From JAWKMZ01 sp041391965 (GTDB lineage Bacteria > Bacteroidota > Bacteroidia > Flavobacteriales > Flavobacteriaceae), in assembly GCA_041391965.1 (NCBI GenBank), contig JAWKMZ010000001.1, positions 434,001-498,000 of the forward strand: a stretch of DNA of 64,000 nucleotides, read 5' to 3'. The position numbers were made by a program, and so were the translations under genes. The notes under the pieces were generated by a model. That model was not told where the DNA came from, did no database searches, and saw only the letters and a list, made by a program, of their open reading frames with translations. Shown here piece by piece: positions 54,459 to 63,384 of this stretch (its first letter is position 1; every line of letters begins with the position of its first letter).

Positions 54459-56184
54459 AGTCTTACAAAACTTATACCGTTTTATAGATATTATCATCTT
54501 ACTCTTTTTGATTTTTGACTTCGGTTTTACAATTAATGATGATTACAAACCTTATAAGTTATTAGGCTTTTTCATCATCACGTTTGTGTTAATCGCTTTT
54601 AACTTTATTAAACATTTGCAATACAAAGATAAAAGCATCAGAAAAACTATTCGTTTTAATATTATTATATTACTTACAACCATTACTTGTGCTACATTGT
54701 TTATGCTCTATAATAGTGAGTTTACCATTGTAGAGCACACTGTAAAAACCAAAGTCATATTTGAAGTTGGTTTGTTTTTTTACCTTCTGATTCGGCTATC
54801 CTTTTTAATTAAATACATCTACAAAATCTATTTCAATCCAGCTATTTTATTTGTTGGTAGTTTTGGCATTTTCTCACTCATTGGTGCTTTCTTTTTAATG
54901 CTACCAAAAGTAACCACACATGGTATTTCGTTTATTGACGCCCTTTTTACTTCAACAAGTGCTATTTGTGTTACTGGTTTAGCGGTTTTAGATACAGCAC
55001 ATGATTTTACACAATTAGGGCAAACAGTTATTCTTATTTTAATTCAGATAGGAGGCTTAGGAATATTGACATTTACCTCCTTTTTTGCTTACTTTTTTAA
55101 AGAAAGTTCTTCCTTTAGAGAAGGAATGTATGTGAAAGATTTTACCGCCTCAGAAAACCTTCAGGATGTGTTTAAAATGGCTGTAAAAATTGTGGTTTTT
55201 ACTTTAGTGTTAGAATTATTAGGAGCCATTTTGATTTATAGCTCTATTGATAAAGTAACGTCGGTTCAAAATAAGGTGTTCTTTTCCATTTTTCATTCTA
55301 TTTCTGCATTTTGTAATGCTGGGTTTTCAACCTCATCTTCCAGTTTTTATGATCCTGGACTGCGTTTTGATTACTCCCTACAATGGGTTATTATGGCATT
55401 AATTGTTTTTGGAGGTTTAGGCTACAATATTGTCTTTAACACCTTTACATATTTTAAAAACTTTTTTATCAATCTATTTCATCAAAAAAAAAGAGTACAA
55501 TCTGTTAGAGTTATTACCTTAAACTCTAAAATAATATTAATAACCACAGGAATTTTGTTAGTTGCAGGCTTTGTGTTTTTCTATTTTGCTGAAGCCAACC
55601 ATACTCTCAAAGAGCACACCACAACTTTTGGTCGCGTTACGGCAGCCATGTTTTCTTCCGTAACACCAAGAACCGCTGGTTTTAATACGGTTGACTACAC
55701 ACAAGTTGCAACACCCTCATTATTATTTATTATTTTATTAATGTGGATTGGTGCCTCACCAGCTTCAACAGGAGGTGGAATTAAAACCAGTACATTTGCC
55801 ATTGCCACACTCAATATTATTGCCACAGCACGAGGTAAAAAACGAATAGAAATAAACACCAGAGAAATCTCAAGTAGTACTGTAAACAGAGCATTTGCTA
55901 TTATTTGTATTTCTTTAATTGTCATAGGAACAGGTATTATATTGCTCCTTTTCTTTGAACCCGATAAGAGCTTATTAGCTGTTGCTTTTGAATGTTTTTC
56001 AGCGTATAGTACTGTTGGTCTAAGCTTAAATGTAACACCTACACTTACCGAACCCAGCAAATTGGTTATCATCTTAATCATGTTTATGGGCCGAATTGGA
56101 ATGCTCAACCTCCTTTTTGGAATGTTGGGTCAGGTTGAACAAAAATTTTATAAATATCCTCAAGAAAATATTTTAATAAACTAA
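54448..56184 (+). CDS. trkH: TrkH/KtrB-type potassium uptake membrane subunit
   Basis: A 578-residue potassium translocator from ATG 54448 (a TTG at 54421 would add nine residues inside hemC). Four pore-loop selectivity segments are visible: STSAICVTGLAVLD, SISAFCNAGFSTSS, SVTPRTAGFNTVDY and SAYSTVGLSLNVTP. An N-terminal extension of about 130 residues contains several extra helices compared with KtrB. It pairs with the regulatory subunit directly downstream. Unusually, it overlaps hemC and sits inside the heme operon. Confidence 0.94.
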   Translation: MKTKVLQNLYRFIDIIILLFLIFDFGFTINDDYKPYKLLGFFIITFVLIAFNFIKHLQYKDKSIRKTIRFNIIILLTTITCATLFMLYNSEFTIVEHTVKTKVIFEVGLFFYLLIRLSFLIKYIYKIYFNPAILFVGSFGIFSLIGAFFLMLPKVTTHGISFIDALFTSTSAICVTGLAVLDTAHDFTQLGQTVILILIQIGGLGILTFTSFFAYFFKESSSFREGMYVKDFTASENLQDVFKMAVKIVVFTLVLELLGAILIYSSIDKVTSVQNKVFFSIFHSISAFCNAGFSTSSSSFYDPGLRFDYSLQWVIMALIVFGGLGYNIVFNTFTYFKNFFINLFHQKKRVQSVRVITLNSKIILITTGILLVAGFVFFYFAEANHTLKEHTTTFGRVTAAMFSSVTPRTAGFNTVDYTQVATPSLLFIILLMWIGASPASTGGGIKTSTFAIATLNIIATARGKKRIEINTREISSSTVNRAFAIICISLIVIGTGIILLLFFEPDKSLLAVAFECFSAYSTVGLSLNVTPTLTEPSKLVIILIMFMGRIGMLNLLFGMLGQVEQKFYKYPQENILIN

Positions 56185-56194
56185 ATCTATTCAA

Positions 56195-56881
56195 ATGAAA
56201 ATCATCATATTTGGTCTCGGTAATTTTGGAATGTCATTAGCTTTAAGTTTAACAGAATCAGGTAATGAAGTTATAGGCGTTGACAAGCAAATGGATAAGG
56301 TTAATCTTATTAAAGACAAAATTTCTCACAGTATTTGCTTAGATTCTACAAATGAGTTAGCCTATCAAGCTTTGCCAATTAAGCAAACAGATATAGCAGT
56401 TGTAGCTATTGGCGAAAATGAAGGGGCTGCCATTATTACCACAGCTATAATTAAAAAACTATCACCAGCACGTGTAATAAGTCGGTCACTTTCAGCAATT
56501 CATGATACGGTTTTACAAGCCATGGGAATTGAGTTTATTGTACATCCTGAACAAGAAGCTGCAGAAAAACTAACCAATAAAATCAACTTAAAAAATGTCA
56601 TAGATAATTTTAAGGTTGATAACAAATACTCCATTTCAGAGGTTAAAGCTCCCAAAATTTTTGCTGGTAAAACCATTGAAGAACTAAACATTAGAGCCAA
56701 TTATGACCTGAATGTCATCACAATTTTAAGAAAGAAACACAAAACCAATTTAATTGGTGTTTCTACAACTCAATTGGAAGTTATAGGTATTCCAACTGGG
56801 CATACCATTATTGAAAAAGAGGATGTGTTTGTGGTTTTTGGTCTTAATGAAAAAATTTCTGAAATAGGCAACTTGAGCTAA
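56195..56881 (+). CDS. trkA: TrkA/KtrA-type potassium uptake regulatory subunit
   Basis: A 228-residue cytoplasmic RCK protein. The nucleotide-binding Rossmann loop is IIIFGLGNFGMSLALSL (residues 3-19), with VDK after strand 2, then a C-terminal RCK_C domain (about 140-225, EVKAPKIFAGKTIEELNI and HTIIEKEDVFVVFG). Single RCK_N/RCK_C length matches KtrA rather than the doubled E. coli TrkA. It gates the TrkH pore in response to ATP/NAD. It lies 10 bases after trkH and 7 bases before hemD. Confidence 0.93.
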   Translation: MKIIIFGLGNFGMSLALSLTESGNEVIGVDKQMDKVNLIKDKISHSICLDSTNELAYQALPIKQTDIAVVAIGENEGAAIITTAIIKKLSPARVISRSLSAIHDTVLQAMGIEFIVHPEQEAAEKLTNKINLKNVIDNFKVDNKYSISEVKAPKIFAGKTIEELNIRANYDLNVITILRKKHKTNLIGVSTTQLEVIGIPTGHTIIEKEDVFVVFGLNEKISEIGNLS

Positions 56882-56888
56882 TCCCAAA

Positions 56889-57533
56889 ATGAAAACCGTT
56901 CTTTCTACCAAAATATTAACTCAAGATCAAAAAAATCTTCTTGAAAAGGCTTCTATTCAATTAACAGAATACAATGCCATCCATATTAGTTTTGTGGACT
57001 TTGATAGCGATATCATTGTTGAAAATGCCATCATCACCAGTCAAAATGCTGCAAAAGCAGTTATTGATAAAAAAGTCCTTATCAGAAATTGTTTTTGTGT
57101 TGGCGAAAAAACACAAGCGTTTTTAGAAGAACATGGTCAGAATGTAATAAAAATGGCACATTATGCCGAAGAATTGGCTAAAATCATCCAAAAAAAGTAT
57201 AAAAACGAACATTTTACATTTTTTTGTGGCAGTCTAAGACGTGATACCATTCCTGAAGCACTAAAAGCAAATCACATATCATTTATAGAAATTGAAGTGT
57301 ACAAAACCACGCTAAACCCTCAAACAATTGAAGGGACCTTTGATGGTATTTTATTTTTTAGTCCAAGTGGTGTCGAAAGTTACATGACTAACAACCATTT
57401 AGAGCAGCAAATAGCATTTTGCATTGGTAAAACCACAGCCGAAGCAGTAAAAAAATATAGTAAAAAAACCAGCATTGCTTCACATCCAACTATAGAAAGT
57501 GTATTAGAAAACGTAGTGAAACATTTAAAATAA
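56889..57533 (+). CDS. hemD: Uroporphyrinogen-III synthase
   Basis: A 214-residue protein of the HemD fold, which cyclises hydroxymethylbilane with inversion of ring D. The family is poorly conserved; recognisable parts are the N-terminal VLSTKILTQDQ, FVDFD, ITSQNAAKAV, CVGEKTQAFLEEHG, the LRRDTIPEAL segment, and FDGILFFSPSGVESYM with FCIGKTTAEAVKKY. Placement one base before hemE and after hemC supports the call. Confidence 0.93.
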   Translation: MKTVLSTKILTQDQKNLLEKASIQLTEYNAIHISFVDFDSDIIVENAIITSQNAAKAVIDKKVLIRNCFCVGEKTQAFLEEHGQNVIKMAHYAEELAKIIQKKYKNEHFTFFCGSLRRDTIPEALKANHISFIEIEVYKTTLNPQTIEGTFDGILFFSPSGVESYMTNNHLEQQIAFCIGKTTAEAVKKYSKKTSIASHPTIESVLENVVKHLK

Positions 57534-57534
57534 T

Positions 57535-58560
57535 ATGATAAAAAACGATTTATATCTAAGAGCCTTAAAAGGTGAAACTGTCCACCGTCCACCCGTTTGG
57601 ATGATGCGTCAAGCAGGACGTTATTTGCCAGAATTTCAAGAAATAAAAGCCAAATACGATTTCTTTACACGCTGTAGAACTCCAGAATTGGCAAGTGAAA
57701 TAACGGTTCAACCTATACGAAGATACGGAATGGATGCTGCCATTTTATTTAGCGATATTTTGGTAATTCCGCAAGCCATGAACATTGAAGTGGAAATGAA
57801 ACCCAATTTTGGGCCTTATTTGCCAAATCCCGTTCGTGACCAAAAAGGAGTTGACAATGTCATTGTGCCCGATGTTACTGTAGAATTAGACTATGTTATG
57901 CAAGCCATAAAAGCGACTAAAGAATTACTAAATAATGAGGTTCCGCTGATTGGTTTTGCAGGGTCACCATGGACTATTTTGTGCTATGTTGTGCAAGGAC
58001 AAGGCAGCAAAAATTTTGACAAAGCCAAAGAATTTTGTTTTACAAATCCAATAGCTGCACATCAATTATTACAAAAAATTACAGATACCACTATTGCTTA
58101 TTTAAAAGCAAAAGTAGTTGCTGGTGTTGATGCAGTTCAAATCTTTGATTCTTGGGGAGGCATGCTTTCTCCAACTGATTATCAAGAATTTTCTTGGCAG
58201 TACATTAACCAAATTATTGAAGCTTTAAAAGATGATACACACGTCATTGCTTTTGGAAAAGGTTGTTGGTTTGCTTTGGGTGAGATGGCAAAATCCAACG
58301 CTGCTGCTTTAGGAATTGACTGGACTTGTTCTGCAAAAAATGCACGTTATTTGACAGGTGGCAACATCACACTTCAAGGCAATTTTGACCCTTGCAGATT
58401 ATTATCACCACCTTCAGAAATTAAAAAAATGGTGCATCAAATGATTAATGAGTTTGGAAAGGATAAATATATTGTCAATTTAGGACATGGCATTTTGCCA
58501 AACATTCCTTTGGACAATGCCAAAGCATTTGTAGATGCTGTGAAAGAATATCATGTTTAA
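57535..58560 (+). CDS. hemE: Uroporphyrinogen decarboxylase
   Basis: A 341-residue enzyme that removes four carboxylates from uroporphyrinogen III to give coproporphyrinogen III. Signatures are PPVWMMRQAGRYLPEFQE near the N-terminus, AAILFSDILVIPQAM, GFAGSPWTILCYVVQG, and GNFDPCRLL with NLGHGILPN near the C-terminus. Normal length. Overlaps the EI24 gene by 8 bases. Confidence 0.97.
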   Translation: MIKNDLYLRALKGETVHRPPVWMMRQAGRYLPEFQEIKAKYDFFTRCRTPELASEITVQPIRRYGMDAAILFSDILVIPQAMNIEVEMKPNFGPYLPNPVRDQKGVDNVIVPDVTVELDYVMQAIKATKELLNNEVPLIGFAGSPWTILCYVVQGQGSKNFDKAKEFCFTNPIAAHQLLQKITDTTIAYLKAKVVAGVDAVQIFDSWGGMLSPTDYQEFSWQYINQIIEALKDDTHVIAFGKGCWFALGEMAKSNAAALGIDWTCSAKNARYLTGGNITLQGNFDPCRLLSPPSEIKKMVHQMINEFGKDKYIVNLGHGILPNIPLDNAKAFVDAVKEYHV

Positions 58561-59296
58561 AAACATTTTAAAAGGCATAAAAGCTTATTTTGGAGCATTC
58601 GGATTGATTTCGAAACTTAAGCTCTGGAAGTTTTTTGTCATTCCTATAATGATAAGTATTGTCATTGCCATTGTTATTATGGTTACGGCTTACACATTGT
58701 CAGATGATTTTGGTTTTTACATTTCTAAACTTTGGGTTTGGGAATGGGGAAAAGAAACCTTTTCCATTATCAGTGACATATTGAGTGGTCTTATCATCTT
58801 GGTTTTAGGCTTAATGCTTTACAAACATATCGTTATGGCATTATCTGCACCATTTATGAGTCCTGTTTCAGAAAAAATTGAAGCTCATTTTTTAGAATAT
58901 GAGAACACAACACTCAGAAACACGTCTTTTAGAGCACAATTATGGCGAGGTATTAGAATCAATGTTAGAAATTTAATGATGGAATTGCTCCTAACCATTC
59001 CCATCCTTCTTATAGGTTTTATCCCTCTTATTGGTATTGTTTCAACGGTTTTACTTTTTTTTGTACAATCATATTACGCAGGTTTTGGTAATATGGATTA
59101 CACTTTAGAACGTCATTTTAAATATGCCGAAAGTTTAGCGTTTGTCAGAAAAAATAGAGGCGTTGCCATTGGAAATGGAATGGTATTTATGTTGTTTTTA
59201 TTAATTCCTGTGATTGGAATTATATTAGTGTTACCTTTATCAGTAACTGCTGCCTCTACTGAAACTATCAAACTTTTAAAAATCCAAAACAGATAA
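58553..59296 (+). CDS. EI24/CysZ-like membrane protein
   Basis: A 247-residue membrane protein with four to five hydrophobic segments (FFVIPIMISIVIAIVIMVTAY, IISDILSGLIILVLGLMLY, LMMELLLTIPILLIGFIPLIGIV, GMVFMLFLLIPVIGIILVLPLS) and the family motif ALSAPFMSPVSEKIE. The EI24/CysZ family includes a sulfate permease, but most members are uncharacterised. It overlaps hemE by 8 bases. A link to heme synthesis is positional only. Confidence 0.82.
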   Translation: MFKNILKGIKAYFGAFGLISKLKLWKFFVIPIMISIVIAIVIMVTAYTLSDDFGFYISKLWVWEWGKETFSIISDILSGLIILVLGLMLYKHIVMALSAPFMSPVSEKIEAHFLEYENTTLRNTSFRAQLWRGIRINVRNLMMELLLTIPILLIGFIPLIGIVSTVLLFFVQSYYAGFGNMDYTLERHFKYAESLAFVRKNRGVAIGNGMVFMLFLLIPVIGIILVLPLSVTAASTETIKLLKIQNR

Positions 59297-59306
59297 ACCA
59301 TTGATA

Positions 59307-59849
59307 ATGTATAGTTCAGATGTATTTTATATTAAACCTTTAAAATTAGAAGATGCGCTACAACTGAACAAACTTTTAGTATCAAATACAAATCATTTTA
59401 AACAGCATTTACCCCAAACCTTGGCTGCCAATCGAACTTTAGAAGACAGCAAATCATATATCAAAAAGAAAACAGAAGCCATGGGTTCTAACGCTGAATA
59501 TGTATTTACAATTAAAAACCAACAAACTAAAACTATTGCTGGTTTGGTGATTCTCAAAAACTTAGATTGGACTTTAAAACAAGGAGAATTTGCCTACTGC
59601 ATTGGCAAAAAATTTGAAGGTAAAGGTTGGATGAGTGAAGCCGTTAAAGCTGCTTCAAATTATGCCATTGAAACTTTAGGATTAAAAACACTTCAAATTA
59701 TTGCACACAAAACAAATTATAGAAGTGTGAAAGTGGCTAAAAATTCAGGGTTTATATGGAAAGAAACTTTAAAAGATGAATTTACAACAGAAAATAAACC
59801 CTCATTAGATATGGAATTATACGAGCTATCAAAACCTGCAAGGTTTTAA
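59307..59849 (+). CDS. RimJ/RimL-type GNAT acetyltransferase
   Basis: A 180-residue N-acetyltransferase from ATG 59307 (TTG 59301 is the alternative). The acetyl-CoA site reads KKFEGKGWMSEAVKAA, preceded by FAYCIG and followed by LKTLQIIAHKTNYRSVKVAKNSGF, the pattern of ribosomal-protein-type acetyltransferases. The last codons (KPARF) and stop lie inside a palindromic element that also occurs near 61.9 kb, so the native C-terminus has probably been replaced. Within the heme operon by position. Confidence 0.88.
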   Translation: MYSSDVFYIKPLKLEDALQLNKLLVSNTNHFKQHLPQTLAANRTLEDSKSYIKKKTEAMGSNAEYVFTIKNQQTKTIAGLVILKNLDWTLKQGEFAYCIGKKFEGKGWMSEAVKAASNYAIETLGLKTLQIIAHKTNYRSVKVAKNSGFIWKETLKDEFTTENKPSLDMELYELSKPARF

Positions 59850-59861
59850 AAACCTTACTGG
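59833..59861 (+). repeat. Palindromic intergenic element overlapping the GNAT stop (copy 1)
   Basis: Begins AACCTGCAAGGTTTTAA, identical over 17 bases to the element at 61867, then AAACCTT as the pairing arm. Its right half is degenerate (ACTGG in place of GTAGG). The GNAT stop codon TAA lies inside it. Confidence 0.6.
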
Positions 59862-59912
59862 AGAGAAATCTAAACCCATTAGTACAATTGCTTAGACAAC
59901 ATTATCACAAAA

Positions 59913-60821
59913 ATGAAAGATAAATTCTACAAATACATTCAAAAATTACAAGATACAATCACTTCAAAATTAGAAACGGTTGATGGTAAAGCCAAATTTA
60001 AAGAAGACCTTTGGGAACGACCAGAAGGCGGTGGTGGCAGAACTCGCGTGATTCAAAATGGCAACGTTTTTGAAAAAGGAGGCGTTAATATTTCAGCTGT
60101 TCATGGCAAATTACCACAAACCATGCAGCAGTATTTTGATGTTAAAGATGCTAACTTTTTTGCCTGTGGATTAAGCTTAGTTTTACACCCAAAAAACCCA
60201 ATGGTGCCAACGGTTCATGCCAATTGGCGTTATTTTGAAATGTATAATCAACAAGGAGAAATGGTTGACTCTTGGTTTGGAGGTGGACAAGATTTAACAC
60301 CCTATTATCTGTTTGAAGAGGATGCTATTCATTTTCATCAAATCTGCAAAGAGGCTTGCGACAAGCATCATCCTGATTTTTACTCAACATATAAAACCAA
60401 ATGCGATCACTATTTTTGGAATACGCATCGTAATGAAGCTCGTGGCATTGGAGGACTGTTTTTTGATTATTGCAAAACCTCTGAAAATATGTCTATAGAA
60501 AATTGGTATAACTTTGTAACAGAAGTTGGCAATAGCTTTTTAGAAAGTTACGTTCCAATTGTTGAAAAACGAAAAAATTCTTCTTATTCAAAAGAGCAAC
60601 GCACTTGGCAAGAAATTCGTCGTGGTCGTTATGTAGAATTTAATTTAGTCCATGATAAAGGCACACTTTTTGGCTTAAAAACCAATGGTCGTATAGAAAG
60701 TATTTTGATGAGTTTACCACCTCATGTACAATGGGTTTATGACCATCAACCAGAAAACGGAAGCGAAGAAGAAAAATTAATAGACGTTTTAAAGAATCCT
60801 AAAAATTGGATAAAACCCTAA
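59913..60821 (+). CDS. hemF: Oxygen-dependent coproporphyrinogen-III oxidase
   Basis: A 302-residue enzyme that oxidatively decarboxylates coproporphyrinogen III to protoporphyrinogen IX using O2. Signatures include GGGGRTRVIQNG, VHANWRYFEMY, WFGGGQDLTPYYL, HRNEARGIGGLFFDY and RRGRYVEFNLVHDKGT. Length is normal. Its presence indicates aerobic heme synthesis. It lies between the GNAT gene and hemB. Confidence 0.97.
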   Translation: MKDKFYKYIQKLQDTITSKLETVDGKAKFKEDLWERPEGGGGRTRVIQNGNVFEKGGVNISAVHGKLPQTMQQYFDVKDANFFACGLSLVLHPKNPMVPTVHANWRYFEMYNQQGEMVDSWFGGGQDLTPYYLFEEDAIHFHQICKEACDKHHPDFYSTYKTKCDHYFWNTHRNEARGIGGLFFDYCKTSENMSIENWYNFVTEVGNSFLESYVPIVEKRKNSSYSKEQRTWQEIRRGRYVEFNLVHDKGTLFGLKTNGRIESILMSLPPHVQWVYDHQPENGSEEEKLIDVLKNPKNWIKP

Positions 60822-60867
60822 CACAACGCACAAAATCTTATAAAAATTTTTTAAAAAAACATTAACT

Positions 60868-61860
60868 ATGTATCCTTTAAGAAGAAATAGAAGACTAAGA
60901 ACCAACGAAGCTATTCGCTCATTGGTTAGAGAAACTATCATCACACCAAACGACTTTTTAGTGCCACTTTTTGTGATAGAAGGCAAAAATGTGAAAGAAG
61001 AAATTGCGTCCATGCCAAATTACTTTCGTTATAGCTTAGACCTCCTTGACAAAGAAGTCAAAGAACTTTGGAAACTCGGTTTAAAATCGGTATTGTTGTT
61101 TGTAAAAGTACCTGATAACTTAAAAGACAATAAAGGTACTGAGGCTCTAAACTCAAACGGATTGATGCAACGCGCTATCAAAACGGTCAAAAATGCTTGC
61201 CCAGATATGTTAGTAATGACTGATGTGGCACTCGACCCTTATTCTATATATGGACATGATGGTATTATTGAAAATGGCATGGTTCTTAACGACAAATCTG
61301 TAGATGTGTTAACCGAAATGAGCCTTTCTCATGCCAAAGCTGGTGCCAATTTTGTAGCACCAAGTGATATGATGGATGGTCGCATTTTGTCTATTCGCGA
61401 AGCGTTGGAAGATGAAGGCTTTTTAAATACAGGCATTATGAGCTATTCTGCAAAATATGCCTCTGCGTTTTATGGCCCTTTTCGTGATGCTTTAGATTCA
61501 GCTCCAGTTGATTTGAAAAACATTCCAAAAGACAAAAAAACCTATCAAATGGATTATGCCAACCGTTTTGAAGCTATCAGAGAAACTGAAATGGATATTG
61601 ATGAAGGTGCTGATATTGTGATGGTTAAACCAGGTTTGTGTTATTTAGATATTGTACGTGATATTAAAAATGAAGTGGATGTTCCTGTGGCTGTGTATCA
61701 GGTTTCTGGTGAGTATGCAATGCTTAAAGCTGCTGCAGAAAGAGGTTGGTTAGACCATGATGCGGTTATGATGGAGCAAATTACAGCCATTAAGCGTGCT
61801 GGAGCAGATATTATAGCTTCTTATTTTGCAAAAGATATAGCAAAGCTTTTAAACAAATAA
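60868..61860 (+). CDS. hemB: Delta-aminolevulinic acid dehydratase (porphobilinogen synthase)
   Basis: A 330-residue enzyme that condenses two 5-aminolevulinates into porphobilinogen. Seen are PLRRNRRLRTN, PLFVIEGKN, DVALDPYSIYGHDGII, FYGPFRDALDSAP, and KPGLCYLDIV with Schiff-base lysines in MVKPG and the YSAKYAS loop. The zinc cysteine triad of E. coli-type enzymes is replaced by Ala121, Asp123 and Asp131, which is the pattern of Mg-dependent, zinc-free enzymes. Last gene of the heme run; 46 bases after hemF. Confidence 0.97.
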   Translation: MYPLRRNRRLRTNEAIRSLVRETIITPNDFLVPLFVIEGKNVKEEIASMPNYFRYSLDLLDKEVKELWKLGLKSVLLFVKVPDNLKDNKGTEALNSNGLMQRAIKTVKNACPDMLVMTDVALDPYSIYGHDGIIENGMVLNDKSVDVLTEMSLSHAKAGANFVAPSDMMDGRILSIREALEDEGFLNTGIMSYSAKYASAFYGPFRDALDSAPVDLKNIPKDKKTYQMDYANRFEAIRETEMDIDEGADIVMVKPGLCYLDIVRDIKNEVDVPVAVYQVSGEYAMLKAAAERGWLDHDAVMMEQITAIKRAGADIIASYFAKDIAKLLNK

Positions 61861-61866
61861 TTCAAC

Positions 61867-61897
61867 AACCTGCAAGGTTTTAACAACCTTGTAGGTT
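61867..61897 (+). repeat. Palindromic intergenic element after hemB (copy 2), possible terminator
   Basis: AACCTGCAAGGTT and AACCTTGTAGGTT pair over 13 positions with one G-U wobble around a five-base loop. It follows the hemB stop by 6 bases and ends in TTTAA, so it may also terminate the heme operon. Shares a 17-base identity with the element at 59833. Confidence 0.7.
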
Positions 61898-61940
61898 TAA
61901 TATATATCGTTTCTTAAATTAGTCCAATAAAAATTGTTTA

Positions 61941-62414
61941 ATGGAAGAATGTATCATCAAATCGCCTTTAGGATTTACCAAAATTGTTGGTGATAATGAT
62001 GGTATTACTTCTGTTTCTATCTTAAATTCTGAAGAAAAAGAAACCGATATTATTCCAACAGCGCTTGAAGATTGTGTGCATCAACTTAAAGAGTTTTTTG
62101 AAGGCACACGAACACAATTTGACCTTAAACTCAATCCAGAAGGCACCACTTTTCAAAAAACGGTTTGGGATGCGCTCTTAACAATTCCTTACGGAAAAAC
62201 AATGTCTTATTTAGAACTTTCTAAACAACTTGGCGACGTAAAAGCCATCAGAGCTGTTGCTAATGCCAATGGCAAAAATCCGATATGGATTATTGTGCCT
62301 TGTCATCGCGTTATTGGAAGTGATGGCAGTTTAACAGGCTATGCAGGCGGTTTGCACAGAAAACAATGGTTATTAGAACACGAAAGTCCTTACAAGCAAC
62401 AATCGTTGTTTTAA
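61941..62414 (+). CDS. ogt: Methylated-DNA--protein-cysteine methyltransferase
   Basis: A 157-residue suicide DNA-repair protein that transfers O6-alkyl groups from guanine to its own cysteine. The reactive site is VPCHRVIG, preceded by the helix-turn-helix arginine in KAIRAVANANGKNPI and FQKTVWDALLTIPYGKTMSY. Followed by TGYAGGLHRKQWLLEHE. Length fits Ogt, without an Ada domain. Monocistronic. Confidence 0.95.
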   Translation: MEECIIKSPLGFTKIVGDNDGITSVSILNSEEKETDIIPTALEDCVHQLKEFFEGTRTQFDLKLNPEGTTFQKTVWDALLTIPYGKTMSYLELSKQLGDVKAIRAVANANGKNPIWIIVPCHRVIGSDGSLTGYAGGLHRKQWLLEHESPYKQQSLF

Positions 62415-62491
62415 AAGGCTGTTTTTGAGACGTTTGCCCAATTGCTAACTCAACTTTATTTTTTATATTTAGTACGTTTTAATTTATTACT

Positions 62492-63202
62492 ATGATTAAT
62501 AAACTCAACCTCGAAGATATTTTGTTTTTGGACATTGAAACAGTTCCAGAAACTCATCATTTTTCCGATTTAGACCCAACTAAACAAGGTCTTTGGGAAC
62601 TCAAATCCAAATACCAACGAGGTGAAGTTTCTGCCGAAGAATTTTATGAACGCGCAGGCATTTGGGCCGAATTTGGTAAAATAGTTTGTATTTCAGTAGG
62701 CTATTTTAAAGTTCAAGGTGATGTCAGAACTTTTAGAGTAACCTCCTTTTTTGGTGATGAAATAAAAATTCTAAAAGAGTTTAAAAATCTACTCATTTCA
62801 CATTTTAGTCAAAATAAACACCTATTGTGTGCTCATAACGGAAAGGAATTTGACTTTCCTTATATAGCAAGACGTATGATTATTCATCATATCGAACTAC
62901 CATACAAACTCAACCTGTTTGGAAAAAAACCATGGGAAGTACCTCATTTAGATACTTTAGAATTGTGGAAATTTGGCGATTACAAAACCTATACCTCTTT
63001 AAAATTATTAACAAATGTTCTCGGAATTCCATCACCAAAAGATGATATTGATGGAAGTGAAGTCTTTAGAGTTTATTATGAAGAAAACGATATTGACAGG
63101 ATTGTAATTTATTGTGAAAAAGATACCATTGCTGTGGCTCAAATATTTTTAAGATTGCGTGGTGATGCTCTTTTAGATGAAAGTGAAATCATTCATGTTT
63201 AA
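62492..63202 (+). CDS. DnaQ-like/PolB-like 3'-5' exonuclease
   Basis: A 236-residue nuclease of the RNase H-like DEDD class. Exo I motif: LFLDIETVPE. Exo II: LCAHNGKEFDFPYIARRM. Exo III: IVIYCEKDTIAVAQIF, with Tyr-x3-Asp (DEDDy type). The family corresponds to predicted PolB-like exonucleases that stand alone without a polymerase domain and is widespread in Bacteroidota. The in vivo role is unproven. A weak AACCTCT/AGAGGT hairpin follows the stop. Confidence 0.88.
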   Translation: MINKLNLEDILFLDIETVPETHHFSDLDPTKQGLWELKSKYQRGEVSAEEFYERAGIWAEFGKIVCISVGYFKVQGDVRTFRVTSFFGDEIKILKEFKNLLISHFSQNKHLLCAHNGKEFDFPYIARRMIIHHIELPYKLNLFGKKPWEVPHLDTLELWKFGDYKTYTSLKLLTNVLGIPSPKDDIDGSEVFRVYYEENDIDRIVIYCEKDTIAVAQIFLRLRGDALLDESEIIHV

Positions 63203-63384
63203 AACCTCTTTACTCTTTTAATAGAGGTATCCAAACCTGATTTATTTAAAAATTTTATTGAATTTAGCATTATTGTGTAATCAAAATTACATTTTAAATA
63301 ATTTTTCGATAAAATAATTGAGATTTTATTAACATTACGGTTTTTCCACAACAGCTTTGAAGAAAATTACTACTTTTACTTCTT

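Noticed and set aside
55695..56108. A 137-codon open frame antisense to trkH
   Set aside because: Shadow frame of the transporter helices.
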